Source: Capitulum mitella | Taxonomy: Eukaryota > Arthropoda > Thecostraca > Pollicipedomorpha > Pollicipedidae | Assembly: GCA_030062745.1 (NCBI GenBank) | Contig: CP099848.1 | Coordinates: 3,661,185 to 3,725,184 of the forward strand | Direction of reading: 5' to 3' | DNA length: 64,000 bases | Part shown: positions 31,012-41,216 of the stretch, in pieces | How the letters are laid out: every line of letters starts with the position of its first letter | Numbering within the stretch: position 1 is the stretch's first letter | Notes under the pieces: generated by a model | Seen by the model: the letters and a program-made list of their open reading frames with translations, nothing else | What the model was told of the DNA's origin: nothing | Database searches by the model: none | Position numbers and translations under genes: made by a program

Positions 31012-32826
31012 CTACTTGCTCTCGAAGTACCGGTAGGTGGGGTTCTCGTAGCCGTTGACCTGCATCTGGGCCAGGTGGCGCTCCTCGGGCGTGATGGTCT
31101 GGTCCACCTCGACGAAGCCGTGGTGGCGCGGCGCGCGCTGCCGGCGCCGCAGCGCCACGGCGCCGGCCACCAGCGCCACGGTCAGCGCCAGGCTGGCCAA
31201 CGCCACCATCAGGTACAGGCCGCGGCCGCCGCTCGGCGACGGCGACGACTCCAGCACGCGGAACGTCGCCTCGCCGTGCGCGTGCTCGTGCGTCTGGGCG
31301 TGCGCCACGACCGGGTCAAGCCGGCGTTCGGCCAGCGCCGCAGGCCGCCGTTCCACCTCCACGTCGATGTCGATCCGGTTGGCGTCGATGTCGGACCAGC
31401 CGGCGTCGGCGGCCGGGGCCGGTGTCGGCGCGTCGTCGCTCCGCACTCCGTCCGCCGCAGGCGTGGGCATCAGCTCCGCGGGAATGGCGTCGTGGAGCTG
31501 CAGCTCCTCTGACAGCCTCATCATCTCCGGCAGCAAGGTGGCCTTGATGTCGGGATAGCGGTCCAGCATCTGCAGGCTCTCGTTCACCATCCTCTGGATA
31601 TCACGCAGGTGGTCAACAGAAGCTGCCCGCCGGGCCTGTGCCTGACTGGGGTTGGTAAGCATGAGGTGGTTGAAGTGAGAGATGGTGTGGTGCCTGTCCT
31701 TGTACAGTGCTCTGATCAGATGGTTCAAGCACCTATCTACCTGCTCTGATGAAGGAGGCTTTTCATTCAACGCCCTGACAAGACACTTCATCCCATCCTT
31801 CTTGCGCTCATCAATGTGAGCTACAATTCTCTGCTGATGAAGGTCAATCAGCTGATGCTTCTCAGCAGCCCCCTGATCTTTTAGGGCATTCATCATTCTT
31901 TGGAACCTCTCATTCATCTTGAGCTTGAATTTGTCTGCTTTGGCAGGATTCTTTGATTTGATTTTCTGATATCTCTCCTCAAGCTCTGTCCATTCCTTCA
32001 TGATTTTGGTGATCTTCCTCCTGTGTGACTTTTCAAGCCTTCTCTCAGCAGCCTTGAATGCGTCATGCTCAATGCGAGGGTCAAATTTGGTAAAATAGGG
32101 GTCCCTTGTACTGGCTTCATCACTGAAAGGAGGCCTAGAGGTGACATACTCTCCATTAGCCTCTGGTGACATCCGCAAAATGCTATTTTTAGCACCCCCA
32201 GCCTTGATCTTCTTGCCCTTCCTTGGACAACACACAAACTCTGCTCCACTGTACAATTCCGTCCCACAAGGGTGCTGTGTCACAAAGCTGTCGAGTTCCA
32301 TGCCATGATCTTTGCATGACTGGTTAACAATTCTGCTCCAGCCATCAAAATTCAAGCACTGAGATGCATTCTGAACAGTATCAGACCTGCACATATCTGG
32401 TGGGGACAGAGGATCAGTCCGTGACATTCCTTCCAGGCATCTTAAGGGTTTCACCCAGAACGATTCTTTGCATTTCTTGTGACCAACTTTGCACCAGTCC
32501 TCGATCAAGTGGGAATGGGCTGACTCAACAACGTCAGTGAACTCAACATTTGGGTAAATCTGCTGGCAGTAGCTGACAATGTCAACCTTATTCTTCATGC
32601 AGCCTTTGTTTCCTTCCAAGTCAGATATCCAGTGTCCAGACGCATCCATATATTGATTGTGGTAGCGTGCGCCGCTTTTGTCACAGACCATTGCCACCTG
32701 CTTTTCAGCTCGCGTCTGTGAGATGTCTACGTTTGCGCTGATCGCTTCAACGTAGCCATCACTTCTCTCCAACTTCAAAAAGCAAAGTACCACAAGAAGC
32801 AACATACCTTTCCAACCCATCTTCAT
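31012..32826 (-). CDS. Appl: Amyloid precursor protein-like, intronless
   Basis: One uninterrupted frame of 604 codons from the ATG at 32826 to the TAG at 31012; a GTG farther upstream is in frame but not a plausible start. The signal peptide is MGWKGMLLLVVLCFL. E1 follows: growth-factor-like domain (AMVCDKSGARYHNQYMD, GCMKNKVDIVSYCQQIYPNV) and copper-binding domain (HPCGTELYSGAEFVCCP) with paired cysteines. E2 is intact (DPRIEHDAFKAAERRLEKSH; HIDERKKDGMKCLVRALNEK; TLLPEMMRLSEELQLHD). A transmembrane helix (LYLMVALASLALTVALVAGA) precedes a cytoplasmic tail with HHGFVEVD, TPEERHLAQMQ and NGYENPTYRYFE, the binding site for PTB adaptors and the Go-binding region. No Kunitz domain and almost no acidic linker between E1 and E2. 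APP family members are single-pass receptors cleaved by secretases, important in neurons. The lack of introns is unusual; retroposition is one explanation. The last third of the gene is far more GC-rich than the rest. Confidence 0.97.
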   Translation of the reverse strand: MKMGWKGMLLLVVLCFLKLERSDGYVEAISANVDISQTRAEKQVAMVCDKSGARYHNQYMDASGHWISDLEGNKGCMKNKVDIVSYCQQIYPNVEFTDVVESAHSHLIEDWCKVGHKKCKESFWVKPLRCLEGMSRTDPLSPPDMCRSDTVQNASQCLNFDGWSRIVNQSCKDHGMELDSFVTQHPCGTELYSGAEFVCCPRKGKKIKAGGAKNSILRMSPEANGEYVTSRPPFSDEASTRDPYFTKFDPRIEHDAFKAAERRLEKSHRRKITKIMKEWTELEERYQKIKSKNPAKADKFKLKMNERFQRMMNALKDQGAAEKHQLIDLHQQRIVAHIDERKKDGMKCLVRALNEKPPSSEQVDRCLNHLIRALYKDRHHTISHFNHLMLTNPSQAQARRAASVDHLRDIQRMVNESLQMLDRYPDIKATLLPEMMRLSEELQLHDAIPAELMPTPAADGVRSDDAPTPAPAADAGWSDIDANRIDIDVEVERRPAALAERRLDPVVAHAQTHEHAHGEATFRVLESSPSPSGGRGLYLMVALASLALTVALVAGAVALRRRQRAPRHHGFVEVDQTITPEERHLAQMQVNGYENPTYRYFESK

Positions 32827-34554
32827 CCCGAACGCAACACACAAACGGCCCACACCCCAGAAGCTCCTACCTCTCCCTCCTCTTCACACCTTTTTGGGTG
32901 TTTCAAGGATCGTGCTTTATTTTCCCAAGGGTTTATGTGAATGGTTTCGTGACCACTACTAGCGCATAAAATGACGTTTTACTGTCGGTCGAACGGCATA
33001 ATTAGCATAAAGACTACCAAATAGATCATTTACACTCCCTAAATATTTTTTCTTTGAAAGATTGTGAGCTTGAATAGGATATTCTGTGCGAATAACGTAA
33101 TTTTGCCAATTATTATTTGACGTCACAGGAACATATATTTGCATTCCAACTGTGTGTGTTTAGTTTGCCGGATAAAGGAGGCGTTTAACTTTCATTGGAA
33201 TAGAGGTCTATGAGAAACAAGGCGGTGTTTATTTCTGCAATTCCATTATGTTTAAGTCATCAACAGGAACGCTGCCGCAGGCTCGTAGTCAGGATTTTGC
33301 TCGGGGGGAGGGACAAATGTCAGATTTTGTCATATGTTGCTGGCATGGGGCCAAATTTATTGGGAAGAAGCAGCATTTTTATGCAATTTACCTCATTTAA
33401 CACAAAGGATGTTTGAAATTGCTTTATGTCTATTTATATTGTTATATCTATATATATTTATATCTATATATATTTATATTGTTGACTGCTTGGCTTGGGA
33501 GGCAGTGGCCCCCCAGGACCCCCTTGGCTACACCCCTGTGGTGCTGTGCGCAGCAATGAACAAGGGGATCAGTTGAAAAGTAGAATGATTTATGTATGCT
33601 TTCAATTTTAGTGGCTGAAACTAGGAGCATAGAAACATCCAGAAAATGCAGGGCCAAGGACTTTATCCCATGGATCTAATGTTAAATTCTGTCAAAGGTG
33701 CTGGGCCATGGTTCACCTGCCCCCCCCCCCTTTGTATTGTGATATAACTCCTTTTTATGAGACACATTGATGCTACTGCATAAGTAGCAGGTAGATGTTG
33801 GTGGGTACCCACATGCAAAGAACCTTATTGATACTTTTGCCTTTAGTGGGCTAGTACTTGAATGCTGTGAACACCTTGTGTTTCATATTGTTGATGTGTG
33901 AGATGTCCTTTTCATAACAATGCACAAAATTTTAAAAATCTTATTTGTATTCATATTAGCCATAATGTTTGTTGGCTGATGCTCATTTTGGGCCTGAAAT
34001 GTTTGGATTCAATAAGAAATGAATAGCCTTTTAAAACTCAAAACTATGTGATGTTGTAATGCATGCCAACAGCTATTAAAAGAATAAACTGGCACTGATC
34101 ATAGTTTTCCACAACTTTCAGGCAGCATTCTCAAGGACATTCATGAATACCATGTCATGCTTCTTCGCTGTAATAAAGAGATGTACATGGTATGGTGCTT
34201 CTTTGCATCCTGTTATTAAAAGGGGTGGAAATACCATCTATAGCAAGGAAGGTATGAAGTAAATACCACAGTGTGTTATGGAAAGGCTATGGTGATACTT
34301 ATTGTAACATTTTGTACCAAAAACCAGTAAGATCAGCTCATGCTGTTAGATGGTAATCAAGGTTTTTTCTTCCTTTTGAGTTGGTGCAGCAAGCCATTGT
34401 GTTCAGGAGTGGAACCAGCCTTCTCCCCTGAAGGTCTTGCATTAATAACTCCATTTGACATATTTGCACACAGATGTAAGCACATTTTCCAGTACCTGTC
34501 TTGTCAGTGTACCATGACTGTTTGGCCCCTGTAATGTTGATTGCCTGTTTTCAG
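32827..34554. other. Intergenic region between APP and FAM210B
   Basis: Holds the divergent 5' flanks of APP (minus) and FAM210B (plus). A dispersed repeat copy lies at 33280-33545, with TATATCTATATATATTTATA simple sequence at 33430-33480. From about 33600 to 34550 it is AT-rich and CpG-poor. An upstream exon of FAM210B with the start codon may be here, but I could not identify it. Confidence 0.6.
33280..33545 (+). mobile_element. Dispersed repeat, second copy of the 29.8-kb element
   Basis: Reads CGTAGTCAGGATTTTGCTCG, then GGGGGAGGGACAAATGTCAG, and ends GGCCCCCCAGGACCCCCTTG with GCTACACCCCTG. It aligns in order with the minus-strand copy at 29795-30060 but has diverged and carries a TA-rich insertion at 33430-33480. 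Non-coding. Confidence 0.7.
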
Positions 34555-35689
34555 TGACTCAGCTGGTGCGGCCAGGTGTGTGTTCAGTCCGGCATAAGGC
34601 CAGCTGTGCCCTCCTGAGTCTGCCACGCAACTCCGTCTTGCCGACTGCAGCGTTGGTATGCAGGCGACCCATCTTCATGCCCACGTGGTCCCCCTTTGGC
34701 TGGCGCACCCTCCCAGCATCCCTGCACACGTCAGCAGTGCGAGCCGATGAAGAGCGGCCTGCCTTGTCACAGCGCCAACGGCTGAAGCTGGCCGTGCGCG
34801 ACTACGGCGCCACCGTGATCGTCTTCCATGTGACCATCTCCCTGGCGTCGCTGGGCATCTTCTACTTGGCCGTCAAAAGGTGGGTGTGGGGTGTGCTGGG
34901 ATGTGGTGCACTGGGAACGGCTTTGCAGAAGCTGGCCCAGACTGGACCCCAGACGTGGCCTGCTGGAAGTATGATGTGCTGGGCCGACTGCACTGCTTCA
35001 CTGGTCTGCTGCCGGTGCTGTGCGCGGCAGTGAGCGTGTCTCGGCCGCGGTGGTCTTGCGCAACGAATGGCCCGTTGCTTTTCTCTGGTGAAATATCTGG
35101 CAGCTCAGGGCAGATGATATGTTTAATCAGAGTATCATTGAAGTGGGACTCTCGATGTGTATGATGCGCTGTTCTTTGCCCGCTCGGACGCGGACTAGAT
35201 GCAATTTCTGGCCATCTGTAGGTTGTTGTCCGGACACAATGCGACTCTGGTCTGAAAATTTTGCGACTGCTTCTAGTCCGAATGCTCCATGACTGCCTCT
35301 GGTCAGCATGCTGTGTAACTGCCTCTGGTCCGCATGCAGTGTGATTGTTATGGTGTGGGCGTTGTGGGATTGTTCTTGGCCTGTACCCTGTGTAACTGTG
35401 TCTGTTCCGAATGCTGTGACCGACTGCTCCGTGATGTGTGCACCGCTGACCGTCTGTCCGTCCCGGCAGCGGTCTGGACGTGGTCGGCCTGCTCCGCTGG
35501 TTCGGGCTCGGCGACAGCGTGGCCCAGAGCCGGCTGGTGACCGGCGGCAGCACGTTCGTGCTGGCCTACGCCGTGCACAAGGTGTTCGCGCCGGTCCGGA
35601 TCGCCACCACGCTGGCCTGCACCCCCTTCATCGTGCAGTACCTGCGGCGGCGTGGCGTGCTCAAGACGCCGCCGCCCAAACGCGACTGA
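34555..35689 (+). CDS. FAM210B: FAM210B-like mitochondrial membrane protein (DUF1279), 5' end uncertain
   Basis: Two exons: 34555-34879 after a TTTTCAG acceptor, and 35470-35689, joined across a phase-2 GT-AG intron (donor AAAAG|GTGGGT). The encoded core reads LAVRDYGATVIVFHVTISLA, SLGIFYLAVKSGLD, LVTGGSTFVLAYAVHKVFAP and IVQYLRRRGVLKTPPPKRD, the DUF1279 domain in the FAM210B version, with two hydrophobic segments. An N-terminal stretch rich in Arg, Ser and Thr (LPASLHTSAVRAD) looks like a mitochondrial presequence. FAM210B is an inner-membrane protein linked to respiration and haem synthesis in vertebrates. An in-frame ATG at 34677 could start a 140-residue protein; otherwise an upstream exon supplies the start, as the acceptor-like sequence suggests. 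Confidence 0.9.
35230..35430. repeat. Degenerate repeat of about 30 bp in the FAM210B intron
   Basis: Units resembling TGACTGCCTCTGGTCCGCATGC recur (near 35240, 35270, 35300, 35326, 35396) with variation. Intronic; the associated open frames are artefacts. Confidence 0.65.
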
Positions 35690-38600
35690 CCGGCGATCCT
35701 GTCGTGGTGGCCAGTGGCGCCGCGGGGCACGCGGGGCCGCACTGTCACAAGCGGTGTCGGTCCTGTCGTCAGGGCGGCACTGGGTGGCATCACTATCAAC
35801 GGGGGATGCCACTGGGGCACCCGGCGTCGCCCGATGCCGTCAGGGTACCGACTGGTGAGCGCTGGTTTGGGTCTCTGATCGTTTCCTCAATCCGTGGCTT
35901 TAGTGTTGGCAGCCTTTACACCAAAGACAGGAACTGATCGCCGTGATCAGCTTGTTCGGAAGAGTGGTTTAAATTTGACGGATTCACTTCACGCGACAGG
36001 CGAAGGTAAAGGGCACAGGAAAAGGCCACTGCCGTAGCAGTGCCTTGGGACACTGAGTATGATTTATGACATTGAATGTGAATATGATGTGCGCGAAACA
36101 AGGAAGTGGAAGATATTCCGTTTGTTGTTTCCGTTTCCTTTGTGAACAGTTAATTTGGTTCGTGATGAGCTATTCGCTGTAATAACCCTGAGCAGGAGCA
36201 AAAAGAGGGTTAAAGCAGGGAAGAAATTTGTCGGAATGTAAAGAAGTGAAGACATGATGGTCGTGTAAAAGCATGATTTGTTGCATACTCAGTTCGGAAG
36301 ACAAATTAAGGTACCCAAATTTGGGACACGGACGGCTTGTAGGATGGAGGAAGTTTGGGTCTTCCACGCCCTGCTTCGACCCTTGGACATTACTCGAATT
36401 CGTTGATAAAACTGCGCTCAAAAAGAAGAGCAGAAGCGGAGATTCGTTCAGGAATTTGCGGCCTCATCCCATGTCTGCGACAAAGGATGGGAGGTGGGGG
36501 AGTACGAGATGGGGGAGACGAGACGAGACAAGGGAGGTGCGCCTGACTGCCATACCGGTTCATCGTGTTCTGTTTGTAACATAAAGCTGCTTGTCGATCT
36601 CCACTGAGGTCAATACGGCGACCTGCAAGTATAGTCGCGTGGAGCTCCTTTCACCGTGTTTGTTTTTTTTTTTTAAACCCGTATGCTGTAAACCCGTATG
36701 TAGGGTATGCTGCGGAAATGTGGGGTTTTGTCTTTGATGACCTCTTTTGTATGGTTTTTCTTTTGAACAGAGGTCGCTCCATTTCTTTTCTTGGTTATCT
36801 TTCATGATCTGCACGAGACTATACAAAGGAATTACCTATGCGAATTATGCAGTGTGTGCATTGTCTATACACTTGAATAACAATGTTCCAGTGATTGGAG
36901 GCGATATGGTGATGGCTCATGTAATCGCAGATACGGTAATCCGTGTCCAGCTTTCCCGACTTACGCTAGTGGTGTTCCGCTGTTGTGGTTGTGGACGGTT
37001 GCAATGACCAGCAGGCGGCGGGATGTTGGCTGTGGTAGTTATGCAGGGACCGGTCGCACCGACCGTATATGAAATCAGGTGGAGGCTAACCTTTTGAAAC
37101 CCGTAATTTCCACTCAGTGACGTTATTTTTGTCTTGGCTGGGCAATTGCAGCGGCATTATGTTGTCTCAGCTGAGCAGTTAACATCTGTTTATCTTTGAA
37201 AGAGGCCGTAGTACTTGGTTGGAATTGAGCACATTTGCTGTGACTGGTTTAATAGTGCGTTGTCTGGTTTGGTGACAATAAATTTTGTAGTTTTTTTCCG
37301 TAGCATGGCATTTGAATGATAGTTATGTGGGAGAGTGTTCGGTTGTCGGGCTACAAAGGACGACAGCACGATGTAGATGTCACCTGTCTCCAGAAGTCCT
37401 CAGAGATTGTACCCACACGTGCGTCTTGAATATCTAACACGCTTAAACCGGATGTCCACTGAACCACTGAAAAACGTAACGTGTCTTCGACCTGCTGGTA
37501 ACTCCCGCCTGCCGGGTTCACAGTCTGCAAGAGTGAAGGCGACCCTTCAGAATGCAGTGCTCGAGTGTCCGTCTCATGGGGCCTATCAGATCGGATTCCC
37601 ATGCAGACTCACACAGGGTTCGTCACGCCGCGGACTCGGGACCTGGCCGGCGCGTGCGTCTCCGACGGTGGCGTCCCCGCGAGGTGGTGCGGAACAGTCG
37701 TTTCCAGACCTCAGGGATGGCTTGTCACTGTCAGATTAAGTCGGGGAGGAGCCGCCATTTCACGGCCCTTGCTGTTGTGCAACGCTCTGTCCGTCACATG
37801 TAGCTTTGGACCCGTAGGACCTGACTCGTAGGACCTGACCTGCAGCGCAGGACGGCGTGCCGTTCCGTTTGCTGTTCTGCAGGGCGCTGGTCGGTACTAC
37901 CAGTGCGTGGGCTTCCTCAGCTCTAGGTTCTCCGTGACCTCTATGGCCCGCAGCCATGATAACGAGAGGTCAGGTGGCGCGTCCTGCGACGGCTGTTTGG
38001 CGGCACCCGTTGCGTGGCGTGCACCTGGCTTTTTCGTGTATGCGCGGAAAACTGTCCGTGTGAAATGGTATCCCCACTGAGATGACAGAGCTGGGTGGTG
38101 CAATACTAGTACTGGGCTCTGCTTGAGACTGCGACTGTACGTTCTGACGGCTTCTGCGAGCTGATCATCCAAGATGAACCTGGTCTGAACGTTCTGGCAC
38201 TGCGGCAGTTGCAGGAGTGCTTCAAGATCGCAGTGGCGAGGAACGGAATATGCTCGTTCGGTTTAAGGAGTCGTTGAGAAGAGTGGTATCGCCGAGATGT
38301 TGGAAGCCGATCCGCTGTGTAGATATTATGCTTCAAGAGAATGCTCCAGAACAAGCGCGGAGCTTAAACGTAAATGAGACACCTTGTTGATCGGGTGGCG
38401 TAGTTCTGGCCGCACAGTCAAATGACGCGGGTACACCAAACACGTTCGGAGGAAGCGGCAGGGTGTATTGCGCGCACGAGTGCCTGCAAAACAGCGTTCG
38501 GTGCGGAGCAGATATGCGCTGAGCCGGCACAGGTCGCACAGCAGAATGCTGCAGAAGAGACGTAATTCGCAGCATCGGAAACGGAAAGTCGTACGTGTCA

Positions 38601-40500
38601 CAAAGAAGCACTTGTTCCGAGGACTCACTGTTCAGAAGGCTGCAGCTTTCAACTCGTCCCAAATGAAGGCTCAGAGAGGTCAGATGTCAAACAAAGATAC
38701 GCGCGAACGGCGTCTGAACTCTGCCAGGCACCAGCAATGAAAAGCCCACTTAAGCTACAGCGCTTTCGTCAGCTTTGCCGTCGCCTGGAGAGTCACCGTC
38801 GGGGGCGGGTCGGAGTGAAAGCCACAGTCCTGGCTCGAGAGAACACAGCAGCAGCACGAACACAGCAGCAATGTTGAGCCGGCGCGACTGCGCGCAGCGT
38901 GCCAGCCTGCGGTCAGGTCACGGCGCGGGAGGCTGCCCAGGTCAGTCGGGCGGCAGGGCTGGGCCCCGCCGCTCGTGACAACAACGGCACGGCGCCGACT
39001 CCCGGAGCACGACCACACGAGACGCCGCGGAGCAGCGCGGCGGGGCAGGTCCGCTCCTGCCCCTCCAGAACCACACCTGACGAGACTGGCCGGCGTCAGA
39101 GGCAGCTACACAACAGGGAAACTCGGCGCTGCGCTGCCAGGTCTGCAGGGCGCCGGGCGCGGGGCGCAACCGCACAAACGCTCCCCCGGCCCTCGTCCAG
39201 ACGCCACAAGTCCACGACCAACCAGATCTTCGGCGACGCCTCCACGACGTCTGACCGGTAAAACCGCACGTGGCGTCTGGAAGTCGTGAGGCCACGTGCA
39301 CTGACCCTCACTGGTTCAGAGGCGACCTGCGACTGATCAGGTGGGGCCTCAGTGGTCACTGTACCGGCGCTCGCGGCCCAAAAAGTCCAGCGCCGGGCAC
39401 TGCACACACGCACCGTACCGGGCCATTTCACACGGATACGGCACTCTTTACGTCAGCAAACGCCCAGCGGCCTGGCCAGCTTAATAAAAACGTTATTCCT
39501 TATGATATGCGTTCTAACACTAAGCAGCCATATGAATCGAGACAGGATCCAACCAAGCATCCCGAAAACGTAAACAAATACCTTAAACTAAATCTGGTGT
39601 GTTTTTGACCTGAAACAATGCTTACTTTCTTAAACAACTAAAACGACGCCCACACGATTCCGATACATGAAGGTTTGCGTTTCGTTTCATCTTCCATCAG
39701 TACAAAAAAAAAAAAAAAAAAAAACGGAACAATAGCGGCGCTTTGAGCACATTATTCTATACCACGATCACGAACCACCTTCACTCTGAGCGCAAGGAAG
39801 ACGCATGAAAGCGGGACATAAAGCTACCAGCACAAGCCCAAAGTGCATGCTCAAGGGCGACAGCACGTCGAAGAGCGAACACCAAACCCAAAACACGGGA
39901 TGCGTGAAATACAAAACGTGTAGGTAATGGATTCGAGATGAAGCGCGAAACGGAAATCAGGAAGTATTTTGTACATGGATTTGTAAATGAACTGCTTCCC
40001 TTCGCGAGCTTTCCGGTCCCTCTAACAGCCCCTCGTGAGATTCGAAATCGGTGTATAAAAGTGCGAGCCGATAAAGCTCATCTTTGGATTCAGGAACAAA
40101 CAGGTCATTGCTACCTTTTGTACATAACTGGCCGAAAACACTCTTAATGCGAACAGCCATTCCTTAAACCTGAGTGATAGCATCAAAAGTTACTGGCAAT
40201 CAGATCAAACAGATCCATTTGTTGGCCCCATGGTGTTTCAGTAATAAAATATTGTTACAGAGAATGTTGTGGCCGTTAGTGTACAAGCAGTCGTTGCAGA
40301 CAGCAGACACTTGTAAAAAGATTTCCTTGACTGACTGAACCTCCGAAGGGAAGAGGAAAAACTGTAGACGGCAACATTTGTCAGTCCCGGTTCCGGAGTT
40401 GTCCAGTCCTGTGATCAGTGGGCAGGGAACGTGATGAACAGACGACGCACGCGAGCGGCGTTATCGACCTACCGGCACGGGGCAGCCGCACACAAGCTTT
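35690..40500. other. Intergenic region, no confident gene
   Basis: No conserved protein or RNA gene seen on either strand. AATAAA at about 37279 could end a long FAM210B transcript, but this is a guess. A pure A tract lies at 39704-39724. On the minus strand 38755-38880 a short leucine-rich frame is present but lacks a start codon and a partner exon. Confidence 0.5.
39703..39724. repeat. Poly(A) tract, about 21 bases
   Basis: An uninterrupted run of A within an AT-rich stretch. It could be the tail of an old retrotransposed sequence, but the 5' flank has no recognisable element. Confidence 0.9.
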
Positions 40501-40544
40501 TCAACGGCAGGCGAATGGGCGGTCTCTTCAGCGGCAGCCTCAGC

Positions 40545-41215
40545 GACAGACGGAGCGGAAGACGAAGCGGCCGACGAAGCAGGGGCCTTCTCAGAGACGG
40601 CCGAAGCAGCGGCCTTCTCAGAGACGGGCGAAGCAGGGGTCTTCTCAGGGGCGAGCGGACCAGGGGCCTTGACAGGGGCGGGCGGACGAGGGGCTTCGTC
40701 AGCGGTGGGCGGGGTGATTCCCCGCTCTGGGTCAAATGGAGAGGCCGCCTCTTCAGCGGCAGTCGGGGCCGGAGGTTCATCAAAGACTGCGGAGACACCG
40801 GAGCGGCGGCCTCGGTAGCAGTCTCGGAGGCGGAATCAGAAGCAGCCTCAGGGGCCGTTTTACGGCTGATCTTCCAAGCCGCATGAGAAACAACCTCAGG
40901 GACAGCCTCCGCAGCGGCTTCCGTGGTAGCCTCAGAGATGGCCTCAGTGGCGGCCCCAGAGGAAGCCTCCGTGGTGGCTCTAAATGCCTGTGTAGCGGCT
41001 CCAGAGTCGGCTTCCCTGGTGACTCCAGAGGAGGTCTCCGTGTTGGTCCCACAGACCTTCGTGGGGGCTCTAGATGCCACCGCAGCTGCCCCAGAAGAGG
41101 CCCCAGTTCCGGCCTCCTTGGCGACCCCAAACGAGGCCTCTGCGCCGGCCCCGGAGACCTCCGTGGCGGCCGCAGAGGGCTCCGTGGCGTCCCCAGAGGC
41201 GGCCTCCGTGTCCAC
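40545..41215. repeat. Degenerate 30-bp repeat field, open in several frames
   Basis: The left part repeats GAAGCAGGGGCCTTCTCAGAGACGG-like units, the right part GCCTCCGTGGTGGCTCCAGAGG-like units, mostly spaced 30 bp apart. Since 30 is divisible by three and stop codons are absent from the unit, long frames exist on both strands (minus 40469-41215 and 40780-41499, plus 40736-41716). It starts one base beyond the stop codon of the three-exon gene at 41217. I lean to minisatellite or 3' UTR, with a low-complexity protein as the alternative. Confidence 0.65.
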
Positions 41216-41216
41216 C

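Noticed and set aside
38752..38900. Minus-strand leucine-rich frame resembling a signal or membrane segment
   Set aside because: It lacks a start codon and I found no matching upstream exon.
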